A program made the translations under genes and the position numbers. Below the pieces are notes generated by a model, which ran no database searches, was not told where the DNA came from, and was given only the letters and a program-made list of their open reading frames with translations. 64,000 bases of DNA from an uncultured Prevotellaceae bacterium (GTDB lineage Bacteria; Bacteroidota; Bacteroidia; Bacteroidales; UBA3663): contig ONNR01000010.1 of assembly GCA_900319235.1 (NCBI GenBank), positions 1 through 64,000 of the forward strand, read 5' to 3'. Below are positions 19,807-27,982 of the stretch, piece by piece (the first letter of the stretch is position 1; every line of letters starts with the position of its first letter).

Positions 19807-21864
19807 ATGAATAACATGGGAATCCTTTCCTTTTTACTTATGGTTGCAGTCATCATCGTCATGATGGCTGCAACCTTCGTTGAACAATATGCCAGTAGTG
19901 CGGCGTTCATCTATGGTTCGTGGTGGTTTGCTTCACTGTGGACGCTGCTTTGTGTCTGTGGCCTGCTTCATTGCTTTCGACGCAAACTATACAAGCGCCC
20001 CGTGGTACTGCTGCTCCACCTTAGTTTTGTCGTGATTCTTGTCGGAGCACTGGTGACCCATGTATTTGGCCAGCAAGGTGTGATGCATCTGCGTGTAGGA
20101 TTGTCGGCAAGAACTTTTCTTACGAATGATGCTGAGGTTGTGAAACTTCCATTCGAGCTTATGCTTTCTGACTTTGAAGTCATCGCTTATCCAGGCACCA
20201 GTACGCCTATGGACTACAAATCGACGCTGCTCGTGAACGCTGGGGTAGGTGAGCGGCAGGACACGGTGAGTGTGTCGATGAATAGAATTGCCGAACTCCA
20301 CAATTATCGCTTCTATCAGACAAGTTATGATGCAGACATGGGGGGCTCTGTTCTTTCGGTAAGTCACGATCCCGTCGGTATAGGCATTACTTACGTGGGC
20401 TATGGCCTGCTTTTCGTCAGCATGCTTCTCCTGTTGGTTCTGCCGGGTGAAGGGTTTCGTCGTGCCTTGCGTCGGTTGTCTGTAATGGCAGGTCTGTTCG
20501 TGTTTTCGATGGGTAATCTTTGGGCATCGCCACAGACATTGCCACAAGACGAAGCGCGTGCCTTTTGTTCGCTATATGCTTATTATAATGGCCGCATCTG
20601 TCCCATGCAGACTATTGCCAAGGACTTCACTACGAAACTCTATGGCAAGGATCATTATGGCGATTTGTCGTGTGAACAAGTTTTCACGGGTTGGGTGTTT
20701 TATCCCTCGTCATGGACAAATGTGCCCCGCAAGGAACGCAAAGCTCGCTACAAGGAAGAACAGGAGGCTGTGGTCGAGATGTTTATGGCGGGTGAATTCC
20801 TGCGCATGTTTCCTTCGCGCAGTGTCGCTTCCGACAGCACATTGACATGGCTTAGTCCTTCGGATTCCCATTTATCGGAATTGCCTGATGACGAGATGTT
20901 TTTCGTAGGAAAGTCATTAAACTACGTGGTGGAGTTGGGCGTTACCCGCAATCATGACAAGTATCTCGAGACAGTTGGAAAGATACGGTGCTACCAGCAA
21001 AAGGTAGCGGGAGATGTACTTCCCTCTAATCGTCATTTTGCGGCAGAGATGTTCTATAACAAGGCGGACTACACACGACCATTGGCGATGGCTTTTGCTA
21101 CACTGGGCATTGTGTTGTTCCTCTTTTTTGTGATACGTTTGGGCCGAGGACGACAGGTGCCATCGTGGCTGGTCAATGTGTGCGACGTGTTGATAGTGTT
21201 GGCATTTGCTTATCTCTTGCTACTCTTTGGTCTGCGATGGTACGTCAGTGGACATCTACCTTTGGCCAACGGATACGAGACGATGCAGTTCATGGCGCTG
21301 TGTCTGTTGTTGCTCACACTGGTGATGCAGCGACGTTTTCTGCTGGTATTGCCCTTCGGCTTTCTGCTTGGCGGACTGACGCTGTTGGTAAGCATGATGG
21401 GGCAGAGCAATCCACAGATTACGCACCTGATGCCCGTACTTCAGTCGCCGTTGCTGAGCCTCCATGTCTGTGTCATTATGATCAGTTATTCATTGTTGGC
21501 CTTCACATTCCTGACAGGCTTGGCCGCTTTGCTGTCGAGACAAGAAGCGTTTGTGCAACAGTTGGCTGATGTAAGTCGAATGCTGCTTTATCCTGCTCTT
21601 TTCTGCATGGCAGCAGGCATATTCATTGGGGCTATCTGGGCCAATGTGAGCTGGGGCCGCTATTGGGGGTGGGACCCCAAGGAGGTGTGGGCGCTAATTA
21701 CACTGCTGGTCTATGCATTTGCCTTCCATGGCGAGTCATTGCCGATATTCCGTCGTCCGCGATTCTTTCATATCTTCATGGTGCTGGCTTTCTTGACGGT
21801 ACTGATGACGTATTTCGGCGTAAACTTTGTGCTGGGTGGAATGCATAGTTATGCTACTTCGTAA
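19807..21864 (+). CDS. Cytochrome c synthase, ResB-CcsA fusion (System II)
   Basis: A 685-residue membrane protein. The N-terminal third is ResB/Ccs1-like: two to three membrane segments (about 5-25, 37-55, 64-84), a periplasmic domain (FYQTSYDADMGGSVLSVSHDPV), then another membrane segment near 200. The C-terminal 280 residues are CcsA-like, with many membrane segments and the heme-handling WGRYWGWDPKEVWALI tryptophan-rich motif around 615-630. Fused CcsBA proteins attach heme to CXXCH apocytochromes outside the inner membrane. Its position directly after the di-heme oxidoreductase (49-nt gap) suggests that protein is its client. Confidence 0.85.
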   Translation: MNNMGILSFLLMVAVIIVMMAATFVEQYASSAAFIYGSWWFASLWTLLCVCGLLHCFRRKLYKRPVVLLLHLSFVVILVGALVTHVFGQQGVMHLRVGLSARTFLTNDAEVVKLPFELMLSDFEVIAYPGTSTPMDYKSTLLVNAGVGERQDTVSVSMNRIAELHNYRFYQTSYDADMGGSVLSVSHDPVGIGITYVGYGLLFVSMLLLLVLPGEGFRRALRRLSVMAGLFVFSMGNLWASPQTLPQDEARAFCSLYAYYNGRICPMQTIAKDFTTKLYGKDHYGDLSCEQVFTGWVFYPSSWTNVPRKERKARYKEEQEAVVEMFMAGEFLRMFPSRSVASDSTLTWLSPSDSHLSELPDDEMFFVGKSLNYVVELGVTRNHDKYLETVGKIRCYQQKVAGDVLPSNRHFAAEMFYNKADYTRPLAMAFATLGIVLFLFFVIRLGRGRQVPSWLVNVCDVLIVLAFAYLLLLFGLRWYVSGHLPLANGYETMQFMALCLLLLTLVMQRRFLLVLPFGFLLGGLTLLVSMMGQSNPQITHLMPVLQSPLLSLHVCVIMISYSLLAFTFLTGLAALLSRQEAFVQQLADVSRMLLYPALFCMAAGIFIGAIWANVSWGRYWGWDPKEVWALITLLVYAFAFHGESLPIFRRPRFFHIFMVLAFLTVLMTYFGVNFVLGGMHSYATS

Positions 21865-21884
21865 CGGGATAAAATATAAAATAT

Positions 21885-21914
21885 GCGACCTCGGGGAGGA
21901 CTTCCCGAGGTCGC
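21885..21914. terminator. Bidirectional terminator between convergent cytochrome operons
   Basis: A perfect 11-bp GC-rich stem (GCGACCTCGGG / CCCGAGGTCGC) with an 8-nt loop, 20 nt after the ResB-CcsA stop and 31 nt from the ccsA stop on the other strand. The T runs after it are weak on both strands. Confidence 0.7.
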
Positions 21915-21945
21915 TGCTGTATTTATATGTGTTTGAGTAAAAGAT

Positions 21946-22746
21946 TTATTTCATATTATAGGTGTGAACGCTCTTGCCTTGTGCCGATGGCAAGTAGTTG
22001 ATGCCCCACCAGCACATCTGAAGGCAACAGAAACTGATGATAACCATGAAGATGGCCACTTTGCTGCGGAAGGCATTGCGCGATAATTGCCGATAATGGA
22101 TATAAACAAGGAAGGAAAGCCAGGTGATGCCTGCCCAGGTCTCCTTGGGGTCCCATGCCCAATAGTGGCCCCAAGCCTCCTTGGCCCAAAGAGCACCGAA
22201 GAGCATGCCGATGGTCATGAACGAAAGACCCACGTAAACGAGATTGTCGAGCATGTTCCAGATATTCTCGTCGTCGCGTTTGGTCGGGACAAAAAGCAGA
22301 TAGAGAGCCACGGCCAGTGCTGCGCCAAAGAGGGCGTAGCAGAACATATAGACAATGACATGGGGTGCGAACCAAGGGCTCTGCAAGGCGGGCATCAGCG
22401 TGGTATTGTGGATCTCTGGTTTAAAGAGATTGACACAAATGAAGACGAGCGCAAGGATGGTCGAGAAGGAGAGTATCCAGCGATACTTCCATCTGCTCCA
22501 AGTGATGATGCCTGCTACGGGAAGGAAGAAGGAGTACCAGAGGCGTGTTTCGCCCATGGTGCGTAGAGGTGGTCGCTCCAGACTGATCCACAGACCGCAG
22601 ATGAAGGCGAAGAAGAGAACGATACCGAGCAGTGTGAAGGTTGCGGTGAGAGTCTTCTTCTCGCGGAAGGAGTAATATGCGCCAAGCGCCCACAGCAATA
22701 CCGAGGGGATGGCGAAATAGGGGAAGTGTTGCCAGGAGATGAGCAT
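21946..22746 (-). CDS. ccsA: Cytochrome c biogenesis protein CcsA
   Basis: A 266-residue polytopic membrane protein with about eight hydrophobic segments and the CcsA heme-binding motif WGHYWAWDPKETWAGITW near residue 198. With the ResB protein encoded upstream it should form the split System II synthase that attaches heme to periplasmic cytochromes. The ATG at 22746 was chosen; the frame continues to 22941, but that part is Pro/His/Arg-rich antisense of the resB gene. It lies in the nrfH-nrfA-resB-ccsA operon, so NrfA and NrfH are its likely clients. Confidence 0.88.
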   Translation of the reverse strand: MLISWQHFPYFAIPSVLLWALGAYYSFREKKTLTATFTLLGIVLFFAFICGLWISLERPPLRTMGETRLWYSFFLPVAGIITWSRWKYRWILSFSTILALVFICVNLFKPEIHNTTLMPALQSPWFAPHVIVYMFCYALFGAALAVALYLLFVPTKRDDENIWNMLDNLVYVGLSFMTIGMLFGALWAKEAWGHYWAWDPKETWAGITWLSFLVYIHYRQLSRNAFRSKVAIFMVIISFCCLQMCWWGINYLPSAQGKSVHTYNMK

Positions 22747-22766
22747 GGCAGATGATGATTGAGGGG

Positions 22767-22784
22767 GCAGCCAAACATGGCTGC
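22767..22784. repeat. Intergenic palindromic repeat (GCAGCCA family)
   Basis: GCAGCCA 22767-22773 / TGGCTGC 22778-22784 with a 4-nt loop, in the gap between resB and ccsA. The flanking GACAATGACAAAT matches the copy between sufB and sufC. Confidence 0.7.
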
Positions 22785-22814
22785 GACAATGACAAATATG
22801 AGGGTCGTGGTGGG

Positions 22815-24029
22815 TTAATGTCTGTGACGGCCAGCGGTGATGAAGGTGAGGACGGCGCCTGCAAGCATCATATAGATACCTGCATAGACCCATGGGAGCC
22901 ATGGGTCGCGGACTAGTTCGAATACGGAGGTGTCGGACCATCTGCCCAATGCCGAGTCATAGGAAACTTGATATATTTTCCATCCATCGATTTCGAGGGG
23001 TTTGTTGACTTCGATGGTGCCATCCATCTTTTGGTTGTTGGCCGCATAGACGGTGACGTCAGAAGCATAACGTTTCGGCTCGCGATCGGGCATTACGGCA
23101 CTATAGAGCGAGTCGAGGAGGAGCGCCTTATAAGGGAACATGAAACTGCCGCAACTCACCCAGCCTTGTTTCGTCTCAAGAACGGAGCCTTGACCTTCGG
23201 CGGCTTCTTTGGCTGAAGCATATCGGGTGGCTGTGATGAATCCTGCGGTACATGCTCCCATCGAAGGCCACTCGACATAACGATCCATATCCTGGTTGCC
23301 AAGCGAATCCTTGCACCCATAGACTATGGCTGCATACTCCCAGATGGAGTCCTGCCGGATACGCCAAGGGCTATCGGCAACAATCATGCCCGTCTCGTTA
23401 TCGATGACGACATACTTGGGTGGATATTCATCGATTGTGAAGTCATGCAGTTCGATGGCCAAGGGCAGTTCGACGACCTTGGGAGGCATCAGTGTGCCCA
23501 CTAGATCGATGGCTCGCCATTCGGGTTGATCGACCTTGGCAGTGAGACGGTACTTCTGCATGTCGGCATATCCGAGGGTTCCGCAGACCATAGCCATAAA
23601 TAGGCCCAGATGATTGCAGATGAAGCAGAGGTTGCGGACAATGCCTCCTTGCGTGAAGTGCAGAATTCGACGAATTGTGATAAGACCAAGGATATTCATC
23701 AGCCAGATGTAAACCAATGTGAAAGGCCACGAGCGAAGCATCTGGTCCCAACCGGATAGTCCCATTAAAAGAGTGACAAGAACTCCATAGCCCAGGGCAG
23801 GGACTGCGGCATAGATGGTCATCGTCCATTCTATGACATAAACGTGCTTGCGCACGGCATAGAGAATGCCGAGCACAAGCACATAGATTGCCAGAAGGAT
23901 TGTGTTGAATGGATATGCGAGCAGCCTCCAGTCGATAGGACCGATGGTGAACTGCAACATCAGACCCACAAGGATAAGTCCTGCTCCAATGGTGATACCT
24001 TCGGCGAATTTCCAGGGTTTAGACCACAC
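22815..24029 (-). CDS. Cytochrome c biogenesis protein ResB (Ccs1)-like
   Basis: A 404-residue protein: about five to six membrane segments in the first 170 residues, a periplasmic domain, and a last membrane segment near 380-400. The motif GWKIYQVSYDSALGRWSD and the final LVRDPWLPWVYAGIYMMLAG match ResB, where heme and CcsA contacts lie. The start appears to be GTG at 24029, 11 nt after the nrfA stop. The long N-terminal membrane region is bigger than in classical ResB, as is usual for the Bacteroidetes form beside nrfHA. It works with CcsA encoded just downstream. Confidence 0.83.
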   Translation of the reverse strand: MWSKPWKFAEGITIGAGLILVGLMLQFTIGPIDWRLLAYPFNTILLAIYVLVLGILYAVRKHVYVIEWTMTIYAAVPALGYGVLVTLLMGLSGWDQMLRSWPFTLVYIWLMNILGLITIRRILHFTQGGIVRNLCFICNHLGLFMAMVCGTLGYADMQKYRLTAKVDQPEWRAIDLVGTLMPPKVVELPLAIELHDFTIDEYPPKYVVIDNETGMIVADSPWRIRQDSIWEYAAIVYGCKDSLGNQDMDRYVEWPSMGACTAGFITATRYASAKEAAEGQGSVLETKQGWVSCGSFMFPYKALLLDSLYSAVMPDREPKRYASDVTVYAANNQKMDGTIEVNKPLEIDGWKIYQVSYDSALGRWSDTSVFELVRDPWLPWVYAGIYMMLAGAVLTFITAGRHRH

Positions 24030-24040
24030 GGATTCTTTGA

Positions 24041-25654
24041 TTAATTCATTGATAATTCTTTAATATCATCCTTATAGGTAGGCAAGTAAGCGTCATCGGC
24101 GACCTTGCCATTGGACTTGGCATCCTGCTGCCACTTCGGAACGATTTCCTCGAGGAACTTGGCCTTTGCAGCTCGCTTGCCAGCCATATCGAGGCCGATG
24201 TAAGCTTGTGCCTTCTCCTTGGTGCGGAGATCGGGCATAGGCACTTCCTCGTTGTGACCGAGACTGGCTAGCGTCTTACGAATTTCGAGACGGGCCTGAA
24301 GGGCATAATCGACCGAACGGCCGAGGATACGGGTGATTTCCTGTGGAGCGTGGAAGAAAGAACCGTGGCTTGCTACAGCATAATCCCAACGCCACTGGCC
24401 CTTGCGGATGAATTGGAGCGCAGTGCGCATCTGTTCTTCGGTAGCACCGTTATCCCAAGCGTACTTGGCCTCGATGTGTGCTTTGGTTAGTTCGGCTTCT
24501 GCACGTGTGCGGATCTCTTCTACTTTGTGTTGGCGTTCGAATACGTTCTTGAGTAGTTCTTCCTTGCTCTCACGATGGCAGGTGAGACAGGTGCGTTCCA
24601 TGTTGGCCAATGGGCTTACAATGTGGTGGTCAGAGAACTTGACGCCACCCTCGCTGGTGTAAGGCATATGACAGTCAGCGCAGCTCACGCCACGCTGTCC
24701 ATGGATGCCCTGCTTGCTGGTCTCGAAGCCCGGGTGTTGGGCCTTGAGGATGGGAGCCTTTGAGAGAGCATGGATATAGTCGTAATAGCCGGTCTCGTCG
24801 TAATATGCCTCGGCATCCTCGACGGTAAAACCCTTGTCCCATGGGAAAGTAAGATACTGGTCGTGCTCAGGAGTGTTCGGGTCGTTCTTGAAGTAGTATT
24901 CGACGTGGCATTGGCCGCAGACCAGTGAACGCATCTCCTGTTGTGTAGCCTTGGTGATGTCGCGTCCCTGACGTTGGTAAGCTTCGATGAGGGCAGGACG
25001 GCTGATACGGAGGTCCATAGATTCGGGATCATGGCAGTCGGAGCATCCCAGAGGGTTGGCGATTTCGTTGCCCCACATGGCCCAGTTTGCCTTGTAGTAT
25101 TCGGCTACCCCCTTCTCGCTCATGATGCGAGGCACATCGGGTGACTTGCAGGTCCAACAGGTTCCGGGTTGGTTGGAGCCCGTAGTTTCGGTGTCGGGAG
25201 CGCCTGTACGGAGAGTGCGGGTCATGTCCTCGACGGTGTGCATGTGTCCGCGTGGGGTGGTGTAATCCCATGAGAATGCATACCCTGCCCAAAGCACTAC
25301 CATGTTGGGACGATAGGCGAGTACGTCGGTAGCTTCGTTTCCGTTGTGGTACATCTGAGGCACTACACCTTCCCTGTTGGGATTGTTGACGTCAAGAGGC
25401 TTGGAATCGTAGTTTGTTTCGAGTGTCTGGCGCCAGGTATCGTACTCGCGAGGGAAGTCGGTCCGGAAGTCCTCGTTCTGCGCATGAATCTTTTCGCCTG
25501 TGAATGGAGCCTTGCGGTTGTTGAAGATGCTGGCAACTTCGGCACGTCGCTCCATCAGGGCGCTGGTGAGCAGCCCGAGACCGAAGACTACCACCATGGC
25601 AATGATGAACAATGCCCATGCTTTTCCACTTGATAACTTGTTGTTGTTTTCCAT
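24041..25654 (-). CDS. nrfA: Ammonia-forming cytochrome c nitrite reductase NrfA
   Basis: A 537-residue pentaheme nitrite reductase that turns nitrite into ammonium outside the cytoplasmic membrane with electrons from NrfH. An N-terminal signal anchor (KAWALFIIAMVVVFGLGLL) precedes the catalytic heme motif CWTCK (166-170), whose Lys is the diagnostic active-site ligand, and four CxxCH motifs: CSDCH (204), CGQCH (246), CADCH (325) and CLTCH (356). The start at 25654 was chosen because the frame upstream overlaps nrfH with non-homologous sequence. It lies 47 nt after nrfH and before the dedicated heme-attachment genes. Confidence 0.97.
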   Translation of the reverse strand: MENNNKLSSGKAWALFIIAMVVVFGLGLLTSALMERRAEVASIFNNRKAPFTGEKIHAQNEDFRTDFPREYDTWRQTLETNYDSKPLDVNNPNREGVVPQMYHNGNEATDVLAYRPNMVVLWAGYAFSWDYTTPRGHMHTVEDMTRTLRTGAPDTETTGSNQPGTCWTCKSPDVPRIMSEKGVAEYYKANWAMWGNEIANPLGCSDCHDPESMDLRISRPALIEAYQRQGRDITKATQQEMRSLVCGQCHVEYYFKNDPNTPEHDQYLTFPWDKGFTVEDAEAYYDETGYYDYIHALSKAPILKAQHPGFETSKQGIHGQRGVSCADCHMPYTSEGGVKFSDHHIVSPLANMERTCLTCHRESKEELLKNVFERQHKVEEIRTRAEAELTKAHIEAKYAWDNGATEEQMRTALQFIRKGQWRWDYAVASHGSFFHAPQEITRILGRSVDYALQARLEIRKTLASLGHNEEVPMPDLRTKEKAQAYIGLDMAGKRAAKAKFLEEIVPKWQQDAKSNGKVADDAYLPTYKDDIKELSMN

Positions 25655-25701
25655 AATTATTTTGTTTTTTTTCTTCTGCAGATATTGTATTCGTAATAAG
25701 A

Positions 25702-26286
25702 TTATTTCAGCATTTTCTGAAGCCAGGATGGCACAGGGCTGTCTGGCAATGGCACTTTGGCATCGGGAGTGGCAGCAAGGTTGGAGCGTCCACCGTGAGG
25801 CACGTTGCGATGGCAGTCCCAGCAGACCTTGCCTTCGCCCACAGCAGTCATCATATAATCCACTTTCCCGGTGTTGACCAATGTGGTGTTGAGGTCGGTG
25901 TGACAACGAATGCAGTTGTTCATGATGACTTGATTTGCAGCTTCGCCAGGACGTGGCGCTTGACGTTCGAGGTGGGTCACGAACTTCGTTACATGGTTAA
26001 GACCATCGGTTGCTTTGAAGAAGTACTTACGGGCGATGTTCTCATGGGGAACATGGCAATCGTTGCATGTAGCATTGCGCGCATGGCTTGAATGAAACCA
26101 TGTGGCATAATAGGGCGTCATGATATGACAGTTGACGCATGCCGAAGGGTCATCGCCCAAATAGCTATGGGCTCTCAGGATGTACAAAAAGAATAAACCG
26201 CATCCTACAAGGGCGCCTAGTAGGACGAGACTGACACATTTTTGCCGATGTGAGAGCCGATCAATGAATCGGGACAATATATTCAT
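25702..26286 (-). CDS. nrfH: Cytochrome c nitrite reductase small subunit NrfH
   Basis: A 194-residue tetraheme quinol dehydrogenase of the NapC/NirT/NrfH family. One N-terminal membrane anchor (about 18-37) is followed by four heme motifs: CVNCH (50-54), CNDCH (74-78), CIRCH (125-129) and CWDCH (155-159). It takes electrons from menaquinol and passes them to NrfA. First gene of the nrfH-nrfA-resB-ccsA operon, divergent from the MocR-type regulator; no clear promoter match was found for it in the 165-nt gap. Confidence 0.96.
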   Translation of the reverse strand: MNILSRFIDRLSHRQKCVSLVLLGALVGCGLFFLYILRAHSYLGDDPSACVNCHIMTPYYATWFHSSHARNATCNDCHVPHENIARKYFFKATDGLNHVTKFVTHLERQAPRPGEAANQVIMNNCIRCHTDLNTTLVNTGKVDYMMTAVGEGKVCWDCHRNVPHGGRSNLAATPDAKVPLPDSPVPSWLQKMLK

Positions 26287-26376
26287 ATTTTTTTGAACGA
26301 AATAGGGTACTGTTGGTGCTTTTATGCGCTTGTGAATGCAAAAATGGTTTTGAAAAGGCTTATTTTCGTTTTATTT

Positions 26377-26408
26377 TTTGTTTCCTGTGCAAAAATACAT
26401 TATCTTTG
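26377..26408 (+). promoter_or_regulatory. Promoter of the MocR-type regulator
   Basis: TTTG 26377-26380, 20-nt spacer, TATCTTTG 26401-26408, with an AAGGAG ribosome-binding site at 26441-26446 before the ATG at 26452. Confidence 0.75.
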
Positions 26409-26451
26409 CGACATAAAAGGTAACCAAAAAGTATAATATAAAGGAGTCCAG

Positions 26452-27867
26452 ATGCTCAGACCGTTTACTTTAGAACTTGAATTTAAGCTTGATAATAAGG
26501 ATATTCCTATGTATCAGCAGTTGGCAGATGGTATCCAGAAACTCATTGTTTCTGGTACCCTAAAACCTGGAGATGCACTTCCTGGAAGTCGCGAAATGGC
26601 TTCGAGATTGAAAGTTAGCCGAAAAACTGTGGTCTCAGCGATGGAGTTGCTGGTGTTTAGCGGATGGCTTGAGAACCGCGAACGTATAGGTTTGTTTGTG
26701 CGCTCTAAATTGCCGATAGATAATAATTCGAAAAAAAGCGATTTGCAAACTGAAAGTTGCAATAATACAACCAAGAATCAAGTACCAGACGAAAAGCAGG
26801 CGCGTCTGGAAGTGAATGATGGTTTCCCAGACACACAACTGACACCCTATGAGGCACTGAGTCGCGCCTATCGTCAGTTCTTCAATCGCGCTGCCCGTTG
26901 GAAAATGATGGGTTATAATGACCCCAAGGGTAGCCTCAAGTTTCGTCATTCGTTGGCCCAGGAGATTTGTCAGGAGCGTGGTCTGCCGATTACTGAGGAC
27001 GAGGTGATGGTCACAAGAGGTAGTCAGATGGCACTGTACCTTTGTGCACATGTGATGGTGAAGCCCGGAGAAGCCATCGCCATTGAAGACCCTACCTATG
27101 AGTATGCACGTCTGGCCTTCGAGAGTGCGGGCGTCACCGTCTATCCTATCCCTGTTGACCAAGAGGGCATTCAAGTGGATGCGCTTGAGAAGGCTCTTGA
27201 ACTTCATCCTGAGATCAAGGGTATTTATGTGACGCCTCGTTTTCAATATCCTACCACAGTGACACTCTCCGCTGCTCGTCGCCGCAGGTTGGCTGATATC
27301 GTGGTGAAAAACAATCTTATGGTTGCTGAAGATGACTTCGGACATCATTTCCATTTTACTACTAGTCGACAGATGCCCTTCTGTGTGATGCTGCCGAAGT
27401 CCAATTGTGTTTATATTGCTACATTCAGCAAGATACTTGCCCCAGCCCTTCGTCTGGGATTCGTCACCTCTTCGGCAGAGGTTATCAATCGTTTGGCTGA
27501 GCGTCGCAGGATCATTGATCTGCAAGGTGATGTAGTCATGGAGCGTTCGGTGTTGGAACTTGTCGAAAGTGGTGAACTCAAGCGTCACATACGTAGGGCA
27601 AGGAAGGTGTATCAGGAACGTCTGGAATACATCGACGACCTCATCACTGCCAAATTGAAGGACAAGGTAATGTACAAGCGACCTAATGGAGGCCTTGCCC
27701 TATGGATGACCATGGACCGCGACATCAGACGAGAACTGGCTTTACGGGGGATCAATGCGCCTGTTTTTGCTTTAACCGATGGCCGATGGGGCATTCGTGT
27801 GGGCTATGCATCCATGAAGAAAGAAGAGATGGAACTGCTTGTAGGTGCCCTGCATGAGTTGCTATAG
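26452..27867 (+). CDS. MocR/GntR-type regulator with aminotransferase-like domain
   Basis: A 471-residue protein with an N-terminal GntR winged-helix domain (about 18-85; PMYQQLADGIQKLIVSGTLKPG ... SRKTV) joined by a linker to a fold-type I aminotransferase domain. The PLP Lys is Lys327 in TFSKILAPALRLGF; VAEDDFGHHFHF and TPRFQYPTTVTLS are the corresponding cofactor-site regions. MocR proteins sense amino acid or PLP-related ligands; the target here is unknown. It is divergent from nrfHA (165 nt apart) and convergent with the GH36 gene, so control of neighbours is possible but not shown. Confidence 0.88.
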   Translation: MLRPFTLELEFKLDNKDIPMYQQLADGIQKLIVSGTLKPGDALPGSREMASRLKVSRKTVVSAMELLVFSGWLENRERIGLFVRSKLPIDNNSKKSDLQTESCNNTTKNQVPDEKQARLEVNDGFPDTQLTPYEALSRAYRQFFNRAARWKMMGYNDPKGSLKFRHSLAQEICQERGLPITEDEVMVTRGSQMALYLCAHVMVKPGEAIAIEDPTYEYARLAFESAGVTVYPIPVDQEGIQVDALEKALELHPEIKGIYVTPRFQYPTTVTLSAARRRRLADIVVKNNLMVAEDDFGHHFHFTTSRQMPFCVMLPKSNCVYIATFSKILAPALRLGFVTSSAEVINRLAERRRIIDLQGDVVMERSVLELVESGELKRHIRRARKVYQERLEYIDDLITAKLKDKVMYKRPNGGLALWMTMDRDIRRELALRGINAPVFALTDGRWGIRVGYASMKKEEMELLVGALHELL

Positions 27868-27908
27868 GAGTTCTGATTGATTTTCTCCTAGAATTGGATA
27901 CTTTGAAA

Positions 27909-27946
27909 AAATATAGTCCAACAGCGTTTGCGGTTGGACTATATTT
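27909..27946. terminator. Bidirectional terminator
   Basis: A perfect 14-bp stem (AAATATAGTCCAAC / GTTGGACTATATTT) with a 10-nt loop between the convergent regulator and GH36 genes. The stem ends supply T runs on both strands. Confidence 0.85.
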
Positions 27947-27982
27947 GGTGTTCATTAGGGATAAACATTCCCAAATGATGAA

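Noticed and set aside
22747..22941. 65-residue extension of CcsA
   Set aside because: It overlaps the resB gene and a palindromic repeat, with non-membrane Pro/His/Arg-rich content.
25655..25906. 84-residue extension of NrfA
   Set aside because: It overlaps nrfH out of frame; the signal anchor begins just after ATG 25654.
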